Shown here one piece after another: positions 12,072-22,570 of a stretch of 64,000 nucleotides of DNA. The stretch is taken from positions 27,776,245-27,840,244 of the forward strand of contig OX637289.1 in assembly GCA_951799445.1 (NCBI GenBank), written 5' to 3'. Made by a program: the position numbers and the translations under genes. Position 1 is the first letter of the stretch. Every line of letters starts with the position of its first letter. Source of the stretch: Pseudisothecium myosuroides. Lineage: Eukaryota; Streptophyta; Bryopsida; Hypnales; Lembophyllaceae. The notes under the pieces were generated by a model that saw only the letters and a list, made by a program, of their open reading frames with translations, ran no database searches and was not told the DNA's origin.

Positions 12072-12355
12072 CATTAGAAGAAATTTCAGCCTTCAAAGAA
12101 GCCACTACTTTTTCATTTTTGGCACCCCCGCGGTGCAATTATAAAAATAATTTTTAAAAATTAATTAAAAAAATTAAAAAAAAATTAAAAATATAATGTG
12201 GCGCTGACATAGCACTGATGTGGCACCAATAGTGCCACATTAGCACCCAAGTATTTAAAAATAAAAAAATTATTTTTATTTTTTATTTTTTTCATAATTG
12301 CACTGAGAGGGTTCAAAACTCACAACCCTTTCGAGGGCTGAAATTTCTTGTAATG
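12072..12355. mobile_element. AT-cored MITE with CATTAGAAG-type ends
   Basis: The left end CATTAGAAGAAATTTCAGCC matches the reverse complement of the right end, CATTACAAGAAATTTCAGCC. The core is oligo-A/T with a GTGGCAC...GTGCCAC hairpin. Elements with related ends lie at 22,217, 54,089 and 55,712. Non-autonomous, superfamily not assigned. Confidence 0.6.
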
Positions 12356-13182
12356 CTTTGCATGAGCAATTAGAGCAAAGTCTTATGGAGGGACAAAAAA
12401 CCAAATGAACTGCAAGTCCTCTATATATTTGTGGTTGCTAAAGGGGACTTATATCGGAAGCATGATTTTGAAGTTGTGCATGTTATTATCTCTTGTGGCT
12501 CCAAGCTTTGTGGACCTTAGAACATGGTTGACATTGTTAGTTAATTGCCCACGATAACACTACATTACCTAAAATTGATAATAGTATTGTAATATCTAGG
12601 AAATCAGAGGTTTTGAAGTTTCATAAAAGCTGCCATTGAACCGACCATTTTTAAAACAGTAGGCACAATTTTTTTCCTATAAGTTGCTCTTACGTATCCC
12701 TTGAAAACACTAGAGGCCTCCAGTTAAGAATGGAAAATACAAAAGCGCAATAATGTGAATAGTAGTGAAACACCTTTGTTTGCTACCACTTCAAAGACCA
12801 CTACTTAACAGCACGTACGAGTGTACCTTACAAGGATGAAGTAGTTATAACTTGAAATCAATTGGTTCTAGTTTCAAGAGCAACTGACCAATGAAAGACA
12901 CATATATTTTAGGTTAAATATTCCATTTGTAAAACGGATTTGTATATACTGAAGCTAAAAAAATTAGTAGTAGTTATTAGAAGCCATTGTTTGAAACTAG
13001 GATTGGTCCATCACAACTATTTTGAGGAATCATCCTAATTTTATTGCATTATAGTAGTCAACCTCCTTTGATTTCAATAATATTAAATATAGATGTGCAT
13101 GTCATAATATTTAGCAAGAAAATCTAGCATGAAAATATTAATAAATCCAAAGGTAGAATGTAGGACTGAAATAGAAGCTAAA
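12356..13182. other. Intergenic, nothing recognised
   Basis: AT-rich sequence without convincing frames, repeats or RNA genes. Confidence 0.4.
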
Positions 13183-13384
13183 ATTCACTACTAGAAAATC
13201 CATGACCAAAACAACAAAAATTTGATTGAAATATGTTGTTCAATTTAGTTGTTTCAGACACGTTGTCTTGGTCAAAATCAAACTGAAATTTGTTGTTTAA
13301 TTTTGTTGATTTGGACAATGAAAATTTCAAATTTAAAAAAAAAATGTCATATAGACTAGTGCCATATCGACGAATAGAAAGATG

Positions 13385-13550
13385 CCATGTAGCAATAGTG
13401 CCACAAAGGCAGCACCATGTAGGCAGCCCCCCGCCATGCATGCAGCTGCCACATGGATAGCCCCACCATGCGGGCAGAGGTGCCATGCAAGTAGCTACTA
13501 CGTGGGCAGCCCCGCCCCGTGGACAGAGGCGCCACATAGGCAAATCCACC
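13385..13550. repeat. GC-rich degenerate minisatellite (unit ~20 bp)
   Basis: Imperfect repeats of GCCACATGGGCAGCCCC-like units stand out sharply from AT-rich surroundings. They produce long apparent minus-strand frames full of Trp, Cys and Gly, which are artefacts of the repeat. The array lies inside the CACTA element next to the tRNA-like block. Confidence 0.6.
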
Positions 13551-13551
13551 T

Positions 13552-13625
13552 CTGGTGAGGTTTGAACCTTGGATCTCAAGGTTGGAGGTCCAAGGTTCTA
13601 ACCATTGCACCAAAGGTACTACCAA
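13552..13625 (-). mobile_element. SINE-like tRNA-derived head (pol III A and B boxes)
   Basis: On the minus strand TGGTGCAATGG fits the A-box consensus TRGYNNARNNG exactly. GGTTCAAACCT fits the B box with a one-base deviation at the end. The two are 33 bases apart, a usual spacing for tRNA-derived SINEs. No SINE tail or target duplication was found, so it may be a captured fragment. Confidence 0.5.
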
Positions 13626-13869
13626 ATGTATACTAGGTAGATTTTAATTTGATTTATTCTTTCCCGGGTGCATGCTTGGGTGACTTGCAAAATTTAGTAG
13701 ACTTTGAAAGCCATTTTCTCCTTCATACTTTGTCCGTTTTTCATAAAAATTGTTGGAAAAGTTTTGTATTCAAGTCTAGTTTTTGTGGTAAAATTTTCAA
13801 TTTTTTCTAAGATGTTCAGAATTATTGGCAAGCATTTTAGTAGAAGGTGCTTTGGCTGAAATTCACATT

Positions 13870-14148
13870 TCTTTTGTAGTTCAAAACTTAAAGTTTGAAT
13901 AGCTCTAAACTTAGTTAGTTTGAATAGTTCTAAACCTAATCAAAGTTTGACTAGTTAAAAATTTTAAATTTTAATTATAAATAGTTCAAATTTCAATAGT
14001 GTAGTTTGAGTAGCTCAATGTGAATTTGGAAGTATTCAATTTTGAGTAGTTGAAAACTTGGAAGTCAAATGTTGAAGAAATTCAATCAAAATATTTTGGA
14101 ACTTTGAATCAAATGCTCTATAATTCAAAATTTGTACTATTTTGAATT
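13870..14148. repeat. Degenerate AT-rich short repeats inside the CACTA element
   Basis: Words such as GTTTGAATAGTTC and TAGCTC recur irregularly. No coding signal. They probably derive from CACTA subterminal repeats. Confidence 0.4.
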
Positions 14149-15085
14149 TTAACACCTAAAGTTCCATGACTATGTTTTCACCGAAAACACTCAAAAACTG
14201 CCATTTTTAGTACAAGTATCAAATTGTTGAAAAAAAAACCTTTTTGACACATGTAACCATAGGATCCTATAGTAAACTAGTTTCAGAAGATGTAGAAAAA
14301 ATTTCAGAATTTTCCACCATGCGGATTGGAAAATATTAGCATTTGAATTGGCAAAAATCATTTTTTTGTTCCTGTGGAAAACAAGGCAGCTACACTTCAC
14401 AGGGTCACATTTGTATGAAAAAATGTCCAAAATGGTGGTGCTCCTTTGAATTATTTTTCCTAAACAAGTTGGCTACATGCTTAAAAAATTTCAAATCATT
14501 TGGAATTGTACAACATATACAAAAAAAATAGTAAATAGAAAGAAGTAGAGAATGAACCAAAATACTAAATTGTTGAGAATTTAATTATAGAATTAAAAAA
14601 TGTCAATCCCAATGGTTGTAATGTTGTAATTAATAAACAACCTAAACCCTATGATTTTTTTTTTTTCAACAAATATTAAAAATTGAGTTAAATAAACAAC
14701 TTCAAAGTTTATTTTAGATTAGATGAACCATAACTGCCCGCAAACTAAAGAACCTCATAACTTCTTACTCATTGGTCGAAATGGAGTGATTTAAAGTTTT
14801 TCACGTATATATAACTCTAGAAAACCAATTTCAAATTTTTATTTTTGAAAAAAGTGATTTTTTCAGATCTGCCCGAACTGCCCGCTCGGTGAAAATAGTA
14901 ACATATTAGGCCATAACTTTTGACTCCCATTTTGAAATGTCATGAAATTTAGTGCACATGAAAGATATTCCTTGTCCCCACCTTCTATTAAAATTTTAGC
15001 TTAAAATATGAAAATCTCTAGTCACACCTACCTACCCAAAATCACTATATTGCTAAAAATAGCAGGCTGGTCCTTTAGGGATTAA
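14149..15085 (-). mobile_element. TTAA-flanked element, subfamily F1 (nested in CACTA)
   Basis: TTAA borders lie at 14,149-14,152 and 15,082-15,085. The plus strand starts TTAACACCTAAAGTTCC and ends GGTCCTTTAGGGATTAA, so the element is reversed relative to the copy at 641. Length is 937 bp, as in the other full F1 copies. No transposase. Confidence 0.75.
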
Positions 15086-15489
15086 ACTATTTTGATTCAA
15101 AACACAGAATTCTAATCAAATTCAAAATTAAAATGAGAATATTTCAAAAGTGCTCCTAGAGAAGTCATATTATAAAATAAAGCTACCAAAAAAATTCTAA
15201 AATTTAATTTCTAAACTTGTTGTATTACATTTCAAAATATAAATTTTAATCTAAATATAAGTTTTGGTTCTAATTAAATTGTAGTTTGTAGAAAATTCAA
15301 TTGAAATTGGATTAGAATTCTAATAAAATAAGAACTCCATCAAATATATTTTTTTGAATCAAAATTGAATTAGACTTTGGAACTAATTAGATTAATTCTA
15401 ATCAAATTCAAAATCTAATTCAAATTTGATTAAAGTTCATCCTCTATATTCAAACTTTTGAAGAAAATTCTAATACCTACCGAAAGATG
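15086..15489. repeat. Degenerate AATTCTAATCAAATT-type repeats
   Basis: Irregular repeats of AATTCTAAT and CAAATT words fill this stretch between two nested TTAA elements. It has no gene. Confidence 0.4.
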
Positions 15490-16430
15490 TTAACCCCTAA
15501 AGGACTATTGTCCTTTCGGGGGACAAATGCGTTTTTAGGCAGGTACCTATGGCCTAAAATTTTCTTTTGATTTTTTGAAATTTTTTTTGGAGGTAGAAAA
15601 TCTGATTAGCTTCGTGGGAATATAACTTTTTTCACAATCGGTGCCCGGAAAAAAAAGTTATGACCAAATAAGCTCAAACGAGGGGAAGGCGGGCAGCCCG
15701 GGCAGCCAAAAAAAAATGGACAAAAATTTGAATTTTTTTTTTAATATCTTTTTTCTCATAGATTATATTTTCTTCTATCTGAAAAGCTTTGATTCATTTC
15801 ATTTGGATATGTTATGAGAGAGTTATGGACAATCTTGTTTTTCGGGCAGTTAGAGCATCTTTTTGAAAAAAATAACTTGTAGGATTCATTTCTGAATACA
15901 AATTTTCAATTTTTTCAATTTTTTTTTTTGTATGGTCTGATTTACTTGTTAGAACAATCTCACCATTGGGATTAGTGCATTTTAATTCCATCTAAAATAT
16001 ATTAATATTTTAGATTTTCCTTCTATCTCATACCTACTTCTACTTAACAATTTTTTTAAGAATGATAATTAAGTTTTTTTGAATATTTTTTTTGTTTCCT
16101 AGACTCTCAACTCAATTCTCCACTATAAAGATTTAAAGCTCAAAACTCTATAGTTCAAAAATTTCAATTTAAAAATGTTCAAAGTCAAAAAATGTAGTCC
16201 CGCAATGTGTTGAAAAACTTGTTTTTTTCACTTTAAACGCAAATATCTTGCAATCTGTGCGGTCAAAAATTCTAAATTTTTTTCCACACTCTTTCATACT
16301 AGTTAGGTGTAAGATCCTATGGTTAGATGTGGAAAAAGAACAATTTTTAATTTTTTTTACTCTTTGCTGTAGATATGGCAGTTTTGAGTGTTTTTTGGCA
16401 GAAAAAAGGCCTTGGTCCTTTAGGGGTTAA
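15490..16430 (+). mobile_element. TTAA-flanked element, subfamily F2 (nested in CACTA)
   Basis: It starts TTAACCCCTAAAGGACTATT and ends GGTCCTTTAGGGGTTAA, with TTAA at 15,490-15,493 and 16,427-16,430. The inverted ends agree over about 16 bp. The right half is homologous to F1, while the left half is distinct and carries CTTTCGGGGGACAAATGCG. Length 941 bp. No transposase. Confidence 0.78.
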
Positions 16431-16435
16431 GTTCT

Positions 16436-16590
16436 CAAAAAGATTCCAAAAGATTTCCAAAAGATTCTTCAAAGGTTCCAAAAGATTATGTAAAGATTCC
16501 AAAAGATTCCAAAAAGATTCCAAAAGGTTCCAAAAAGATTCTTAAAATTCCAAAAAGATTAAAAATAGATTTAAAAAGATTCTAAAGAAA
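16436..16590. repeat. ATTCCAAAAG minisatellite
   Basis: At least ten imperfect copies of RATTCCAAAAG (10-12 bp) are tandemly arranged near the right end of the CACTA element. CACTA elements commonly carry subterminal repeats, but this array may also be a later expansion. Confidence 0.65.
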
Positions 16591-16918
16591 GTGTTTAAAA
16601 AAATTCACATTGTATAGTACCCAGATCAAGATAAAGGAAATGACATTTGTACAGAAACCTGTTAAAGTTTGCAATTCATTTCCATTGCTATCCAGAACAA
16701 CAGACGGTTGTTGGTTTTTTGTTAAATTGGTCACTACTTTCTAGTAGTGATTTTAGACCAAAAAAAATGAAAAATGAAAACAATGGGTTGTATGGTGGAG
16801 CACTGTTGGGGTACTACAAACATTATGGTCCCCCAGAAGGACCTTATTGATGATAATTTTGACCACCATTTTGAATAAAAATATAAATATATACTCCATA
16901 ATATATTTCACCGTCTTC

Positions 16919-17852
16919 TTAACCCCTAAAGTTTTTTGACTATGTTTTCACCAAAAACGCTCCAAAACTGCCATTTCTAGTACAAGTACTAAATTTTAGA
17001 AAAAAAAAAATTTAGACACATATAATCGTAGGATCTTACAGTATTCTAGTTTTAGAAGACGTGGAAAAAATTTCAGAATTTTCCACCGTGTAGATTGGAA
17101 AGATATTAGCATTTGAATTGGCAAAGATCCTTTTTTTGTCCCTGCAAAAAACAGGGCAGCTGCACTTCACAAGGTCACATTTGTATGAAAAAATGTCCAA
17201 AATGGTGGTGCTTCTTTGAATTCTTATTTCTAAACAAGTTGGCTACATGCTTAAAAAATTTCAAATCATTTGGAATTGTACAACATATAGGAAAAAAATA
17301 GTAAGTAGAAAAAAGTAGAGAATGATTCAAAACACTAAATTGTTAAGAATTTAATTATGGAATTGAAAATTTTCAATTCCAATGGTTGTAATTTTGAAAT
17401 AAACAATTTATATCCTATAATTTTATTTTTTTCAAAAAATATTGAAAATTGAGTGAAATAAACAATTTCAAAATTTATTTTAGAGTAGAAAATCTATAAC
17501 TGCCCGCAAACTAAAATTCCTCATAATTTTTGACTCATTGGTCAAAATGAAATGACTCAAAGCTTTCCACATATATATAAATTTAGAAAACCAATTTCAA
17601 ATTTTTATTTTGGAAAAAAAGTGATTTTTTCAGATCTGCCCGAATTGCCCACTTGGTGAAAAAAGTAACATATTAGGCCATAACGTTTTATTCCTATTTC
17701 GAAATGTCATGAAACTTGGTGCACATGAAAGATATTCATTGTCTCCACCTTCTATTAAAATTTCAGCTTAAAATATGAAAATCTCTAGTCACACATACCT
17801 GCCCAAAATTGCTATGTTGCTAAAAATAGCAGGCTGGTCCTTTAGGGGTTAA
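16919..17852 (-). mobile_element. TTAA-flanked element, subfamily F1
   Basis: TTAA borders lie at 16,919-16,922 and 17,849-17,852. It is closely similar to the copy at 14,149 in the same orientation, 934 bp long, and lies only 170 bp right of the CACTA element. No transposase. Confidence 0.78.
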
Positions 17853-20181
17853 ACTTGCATTTGTAGTGAATTAGGCCAATAGCAACGCTCTAAGAAATTC
17901 ATTCCAATGCTAATCAAAGAACATTTTGAATATACATGAGGTGCACCTTTACAATAAGACAAGCTACATAGCAGCTTGAGTGTTCCAAAAACTACAAGGA
18001 TGGATAATGGAGTGTTAGATGGAATGGTGTTGTTGTTGTAGAGAGATGGAGGTCAAATGCAACATCTCAAAGGTCGCAAGAGATAAAAACAAAAGGAATT
18101 AGGCCGCCATGGTTATTATTTAAATTGGTAATGTAATTATCATCTACGCATCAATGAGACTTATAAAGTGAAGGCGGTCATATGACGTTGGCTTTCCACT
18201 ATGGTTCGATTTAGGCCAATCCATATGACGTGGCGGAAATCAATAGACTTTTGTTGAATATATCCAAACTAGAATGTCCTAAACCACCATTTTTTCACCA
18301 AAATATTATTAAATAATAGTTAATTGGGAGTTGGGACGCAAATTTTTCCAATAAAGTCTTTTCTAAAAAATAATTGACTATAAAATATATAAAAAAGTTT
18401 CTATATAAAATAAAATAGTTTGTTGTTCTATTACAAAAGAAAATTATAATAAATTTAAATATGTGCAATAAGTCTAGATTGTGATAAGTCTAAACATGTG
18501 CAATGATCAAATAGGACAAGAAGGTCATCGTACCTAAGAAGTGGCTTTTTAAGTGTGACTAAAGGCCTATTCCCACCTAGCATTTGGTAGCAATGGATCT
18601 TAAAAGATAAGACCTTTGTAAAAAGACAAAAAGACCATTTTTTATGGAAACGCATTTATTGCGTTGGTTTGGCAAAAATGTAATCATCAGAACTTATGCA
18701 ATGTTCACATATGCAGAACTACTCTTTATTATGTGTGGTCTTCCTCCTTGGAAACTAATTGTACGGATTTCCTATGTGGATTTACGGTCATTTCTCTTTG
18801 TCCGTAGAAATTGCCTTGGAAAATAGAAAATGCTTTGTGCAAAAACAAATATGAGGATTTGCATTCAGTTCTGGCCTTAAATTTCAAATCTTCAACAAGT
18901 AATTTGAATTGTCGATGCTTCACTTCAGGTTTGAAACTTTGAATCATAGATGCTTCACTTCACAACTACCGGTCAGTTTTTCCTTGAAGTCAATTCCAAA
19001 GAGGAGGACCCGTGTGAGCTCTAGATTGCAAAGCTTGCTGCTCACAAAACTTGTTCATAAACGTCAAGGCTAATATTGCTAAAGGTGTGGTGTCAATGAA
19101 TAGGATAGAGGACCGGGTGAGGCATTCACTTCCAAAGTAGGCAAACGAGCTGAAATGGACAAGCTCATGCGCACCCTCAAGGCGAGTTAGTTGATTTTGT
19201 AAATTTTTTCGATTTTCAATTTTTGAGTGTAATTCAAGTTTCTTGTGTGTTGATCTTTTCGTCATACCGGTTTTGAAGTAGCTCTTGATCACAACAATCC
19301 ATTTGTACATGCAGAACGAAGCATCCGGATTGAAAATACTACTTACGAGAGGATATTTGAATCAGGTTTGAATCGTCGATGCTTCACTTCACAACTACTT
19401 CTTGTTTCTTACTCGAGAAGTTATGTACTATAAATGTTCGAATTTCTCACTCCCAACAGAATCTTCAAGCTCCTCTTCTTCGCTGGTTTTAAGCGAGCGG
19501 TCTTATGAAATGGAGCACCCATAGTGCAAATAGACAAGAACGCAACATAATTTCTAAAATCCACGTTTCAAGAAGATACAGAAGCATTAATTACCAACAA
19601 CTTTGGTAGTGGTGGGCCAAAGCTTGCAAATGATTTAATAGTCGTAATACCACTCTTACCTCTATGGCACATCACATGCCACATAGGTTCGGTGGATACC
19701 AAACATTGCAAGTGAGAATGCGTTGTAAATCTGACATCTACGAGCGCATCCTAAGAACCCTACTAACACCAAGTGGGAAAGTACCTTAAGATAACCTTCA
19801 TAACATTTAGTAGTCACATTGACTACTACCTCCTCCCTAACAAAATGGTGTCAAATATACTGCACCATTTGAAGCGCTGGATGAAATGGTGTAGTATATT
19901 TGACATTACATCAGTAACTAAAGACAAGTGTCAATCCACACGAGACTTGTTAGTAGTGTGCTCAATTAGCAACTCCAACATTGTGGTACTTCCAATTTTA
20001 TCAAAGTAAATAACTAAGCTTTAAAATACAACAATAAAACATTGAGCAAAAAATTTTGAGCAAAAAATTCTTTGCATAAAATGAGTTAGCTTTTTACTCA
20101 CTAAGCTTTGAAAATTATTCATTTCTTGTATTTAGTATAGGGGAAACAAGCTCTTTATATACATATTGGGTGGTAGGAGGT
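17853..20181. repeat. Intergenic with a thrice-repeated ~30-bp motif and a hairpin
   Basis: GATGCTTCACTTCA with preceding TTTGAAT recurs at about 18,904, 18,939 and 19,367, and two copies share the extension CACAACTAC. An inverted repeat lies at 19,843-19,909, where AAATGGTGTCAAATATACTG pairs with the reverse of GTAGTATATTTGACATT. No convincing gene is present. Confidence 0.4.
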
Positions 20182-20930
20182 GGGTCATTGTAAGAAAGAC
20201 CGTTCAAAAAGCGTAGCGTTTTCCACAATACTCATTTGTTCTTTTGGGAGGGCTTTATAATTAGAAAATCAATTTCAAAAAATATGTGAAAAATATGTTT
20301 AATGTATACACCTTTAAAAACAAGGTATCCTAGGAAGGAAAAGCATAGAAATTTTTTCTAAGTAGGAGAACTAGAAAAGTGCAAAATCTCAAGAAAATAG
20401 ATACTTGCACTACAATTTCACATTTTAATTTGTAAAAAATAGAATTAAAAAAAAAAAAAAAAAAAAAAAAAATGTCCATTTGGGAATAGTTCATAATGAT
20501 GAGATTTTACCAAAATATTAATCTTAGAACCATCTTCATTGCTAAAAAATTGAGCACAATGGGAGTGTTGTTTGCACTCATGAGGAAGATACAAAATAAT
20601 ATATTTTTGGATTTCCTTTGGTCGGAATATGCTTTTCTACTATGCAAATAGACCATGAAAATTTCAACTCTAGATCATTAAATTTGGGGACTCTTAACGT
20701 AGTAAAAATCTCTAAACCTTACATTGTGATAAATTAACAAAAATAATTTTTAAATATAAAATATATATTTTTAATTTCTGAAAAATAAGGGATCTAATAA
20801 CCATCAAGTTAAATATCTACAATAAAAATTTCATGTTCATTGGACTTTTGCTTCAAAAGTTATAGCGAATGACAAGAAAGTCACTCGCTCTGTGACTAGT
20901 AAATAGGACTGGTCTTTCTTGCAATGACCC
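20182..20930. mobile_element. Inverted-repeat element with GGGTCATTG ends
   Basis: The ends are GGGTCATTGTAAGAAAGACC and the reverse complement of GGTCTTTCTTGCAATGACCC, 20 bp with one mismatch. AGGT flanks both sides and may be a 4-bp target duplication. The interior includes a long poly-A tract at about 20,449-20,472. A relative with GGGTGATTGCAAGAAAC ends lies at 40,144. No transposase. Confidence 0.6.
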
Positions 20931-21241
20931 AGGTAAAACAACCGATGTGGGGGCTCAAGTCAAAAGCAAAAATTGTGTTTAAAATAAAATTTTAGACCTC
21001 GTTTAGGCATAGTAGAATAACTTTTTTCAAAAACCTTTGAACTAAGAAAAGTTGGTAAATTAAGTAAAGTTTCATCTCCAAAAATCCATTTGGGATTTCA
21101 AGTCTTCAATCAAAATTTATGAACAAATTTGAGAGTGGGGTTGGAATGGACATTTTCTTTGACATTTTAAATATCCTCTTTGAATTTTGTCTATAACTTT
21201 TGATTGGAGGCTTCAAACGGATTTTTGGAGATGAAACTTAC

Positions 21242-22180
21242 TTAACCCCTAAAGGACCGTTGTCCCTTCGGGGGACAAATGCGTTTTCGGGCAGGTACCT
21301 ACGGGCTGAAATTTTCTTCTGATTTTTTGAAACTTTTTTTGGAGGTAGAAAAGCTGATTAGCTTCGTAAGAATATAATTTTTTTCACAATCGGTGCCCGG
21401 GAAAAAAAGTTATGACCAAATAAGCTCAAAACAAGGGACGGCGAGCAGTCCGGGCAACAAAAAAAAATGGACAAAAATTAAATTTTTTTTTTTAATATTT
21501 TTTTTCTTATAGATTATATTTTTATCTATCTGGAAAGCTTTGGTTCATTTCATTTGGATATGGTATGAGAAAGTTACGGACATTCTTGTTTTTTGGGCAG
21601 TTAGAACATCTTCTTGAAAAAAATAACTCGTAGGATTCATTTTTGAATGCAAATTTTCAAATTTTTCAATTTTTTTTTTTACATGGTTTAGTTTACTTTC
21701 TAGAACAATCTCACCATTGGGATTAGTGCATTTTAATTCCATCTAAAATATATGAATATTTTAGATTTTCCTTCTATCTTGTACCTACTCCTACTTAACA
21801 ATTTTCTTAAGAATGATAATTAAGTTTTTTTGAAATTTTTTTTTTCCGTCACACTCTCAACTCAATTCTCCACTATAAAGATTTAAAGCTCAAAACTCTA
21901 TAGTGGAAAAATTTTAAGTTAAAAATGTTTAAACTCTAGAAATCAAGTCCCGCAATGTGCTGAAAAATTTGTTTTTTTCACTTTAAATGCAGATATCTTG
22001 CAATCTGTGCGGTCAAAAATTCTAAAAAGAAATCCACACATTCTTATACTAGTTAGGTGTAGGATCCTATGGTTGGATGTGCAAAAAAAACATTTTTCAA
22101 ATTCTTTTACTCTTTACTATAGAAATGGCAATTTTCAGTGTTTTTTGGCAGAAAAAAGGCCTTGGTCCTTTAGGGGTTAA
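21242..22180 (+). mobile_element. TTAA-flanked element, subfamily F2, inside foldback arm
   Basis: It starts TTAACCCCTAAAGGACCGTT and ends GGTCCTTTAGGGGTTAA, with TTAA at 21,242-21,245 and 22,177-22,180. It interrupts the right arm of the foldback element. The intact left arm has one TTAA at the matching place, so TTAA was duplicated on insertion. Length 939 bp, no transposase. Confidence 0.82.
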
Positions 22181-22216
22181 TTTACCAACTTTTCTTAGTT
22201 CAATTTTTTTTGAAAT

Positions 22217-22490
22217 CATTAGATGAGATTCACCTACTCAACAAGGCTGTGAGTTCCCTGAAAATTCCGGACTGTGGGAACTCTACTGCAGCAATGGTCT
22301 GATGTGGCACAATGACTGCTTAGTCATATAATAATATTTAATTTTTTTAAATTAATAAATTAATAATAAGTTAATCTTTTTTAATTTTTTTAATTTTTAA
22401 TTATTTAATATTTTGACTGCGGCACTGTTTATTATAGCCAGGGGAACAGGGCTGAAACGTCCCTCTAATGCCCCCCAAAAACATCTATTG
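22217..22490. mobile_element. AT-cored MITE with CATTAGATG-type ends
   Basis: The left end CATTAGATGAGATT and the reverse complement of the right end CAATAGATGTTTTT are related over a short span, and the core is oligo A/T. It separates TTTTTTTTGAAA from AAGTTATTTTAC, which are adjacent in the intact left arm of the host foldback. The borders are therefore supported by an inferred empty site, to within a few bases. Confidence 0.55.
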
Positions 22491-22570
22491 AAGTTATTTT
22501 ACTATGCCTAAACGAGGTTTGAAATTTTACTTCAAACACATCTAAAATCCTACTTTTGACTTAACTATCA

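Larger units (their letters stand above)
13186..16749 (+). mobile_element. Non-autonomous CACTA (EnSpm-type) transposon with nested insertions
   Basis: The left end is CACTACTAGAAAATCC at 13,186. The right end is TTTCTAGTAGTG at 16,749. The flanking trinucleotide is ATT on both sides (13,183-13,185 and 16,750-16,752), the 3-bp target duplication expected of CACTA elements. Similarity continues subterminally (GACCAAAACAACAAAAATTT and the reverse complement of the right end). The interior carries no transposase. It is filled by a tRNA-like block, a GC-rich minisatellite, degenerate AT repeats and two TTAA-flanked elements. Without those two, the element is about 1.7 kb. Confidence 0.75.
20952..22570. 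mobile_element. Foldback element hosting two later insertions
   Basis: The left arm (about 20,952-21,140) contains CCTCGTTTAGGCATAGTA, GAACTAAGAAAAGTTGG and TAAGTAAAGTTTCATCTCC in order. Their reverse complements appear in the right arm in mirrored order, but split by insertions at 21,242-22,180 and 22,217-22,490. Without them the host is a hairpin-type element of about 400 bp. No coding sequence. Confidence 0.65.

Noticed and set aside
13178..13625. Long minus-strand frames rich in Trp, Cys and Gly
   Set aside because: They arise from a GC-rich minisatellite and a tRNA-like block inside a CACTA element. They have no domain and run into the transposon terminus.
20449..20472. Long poly-A run as a retroposon tail
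   Set aside because: It lies in the interior of an inverted-repeat element, and no SINE or LINE body is adjacent.
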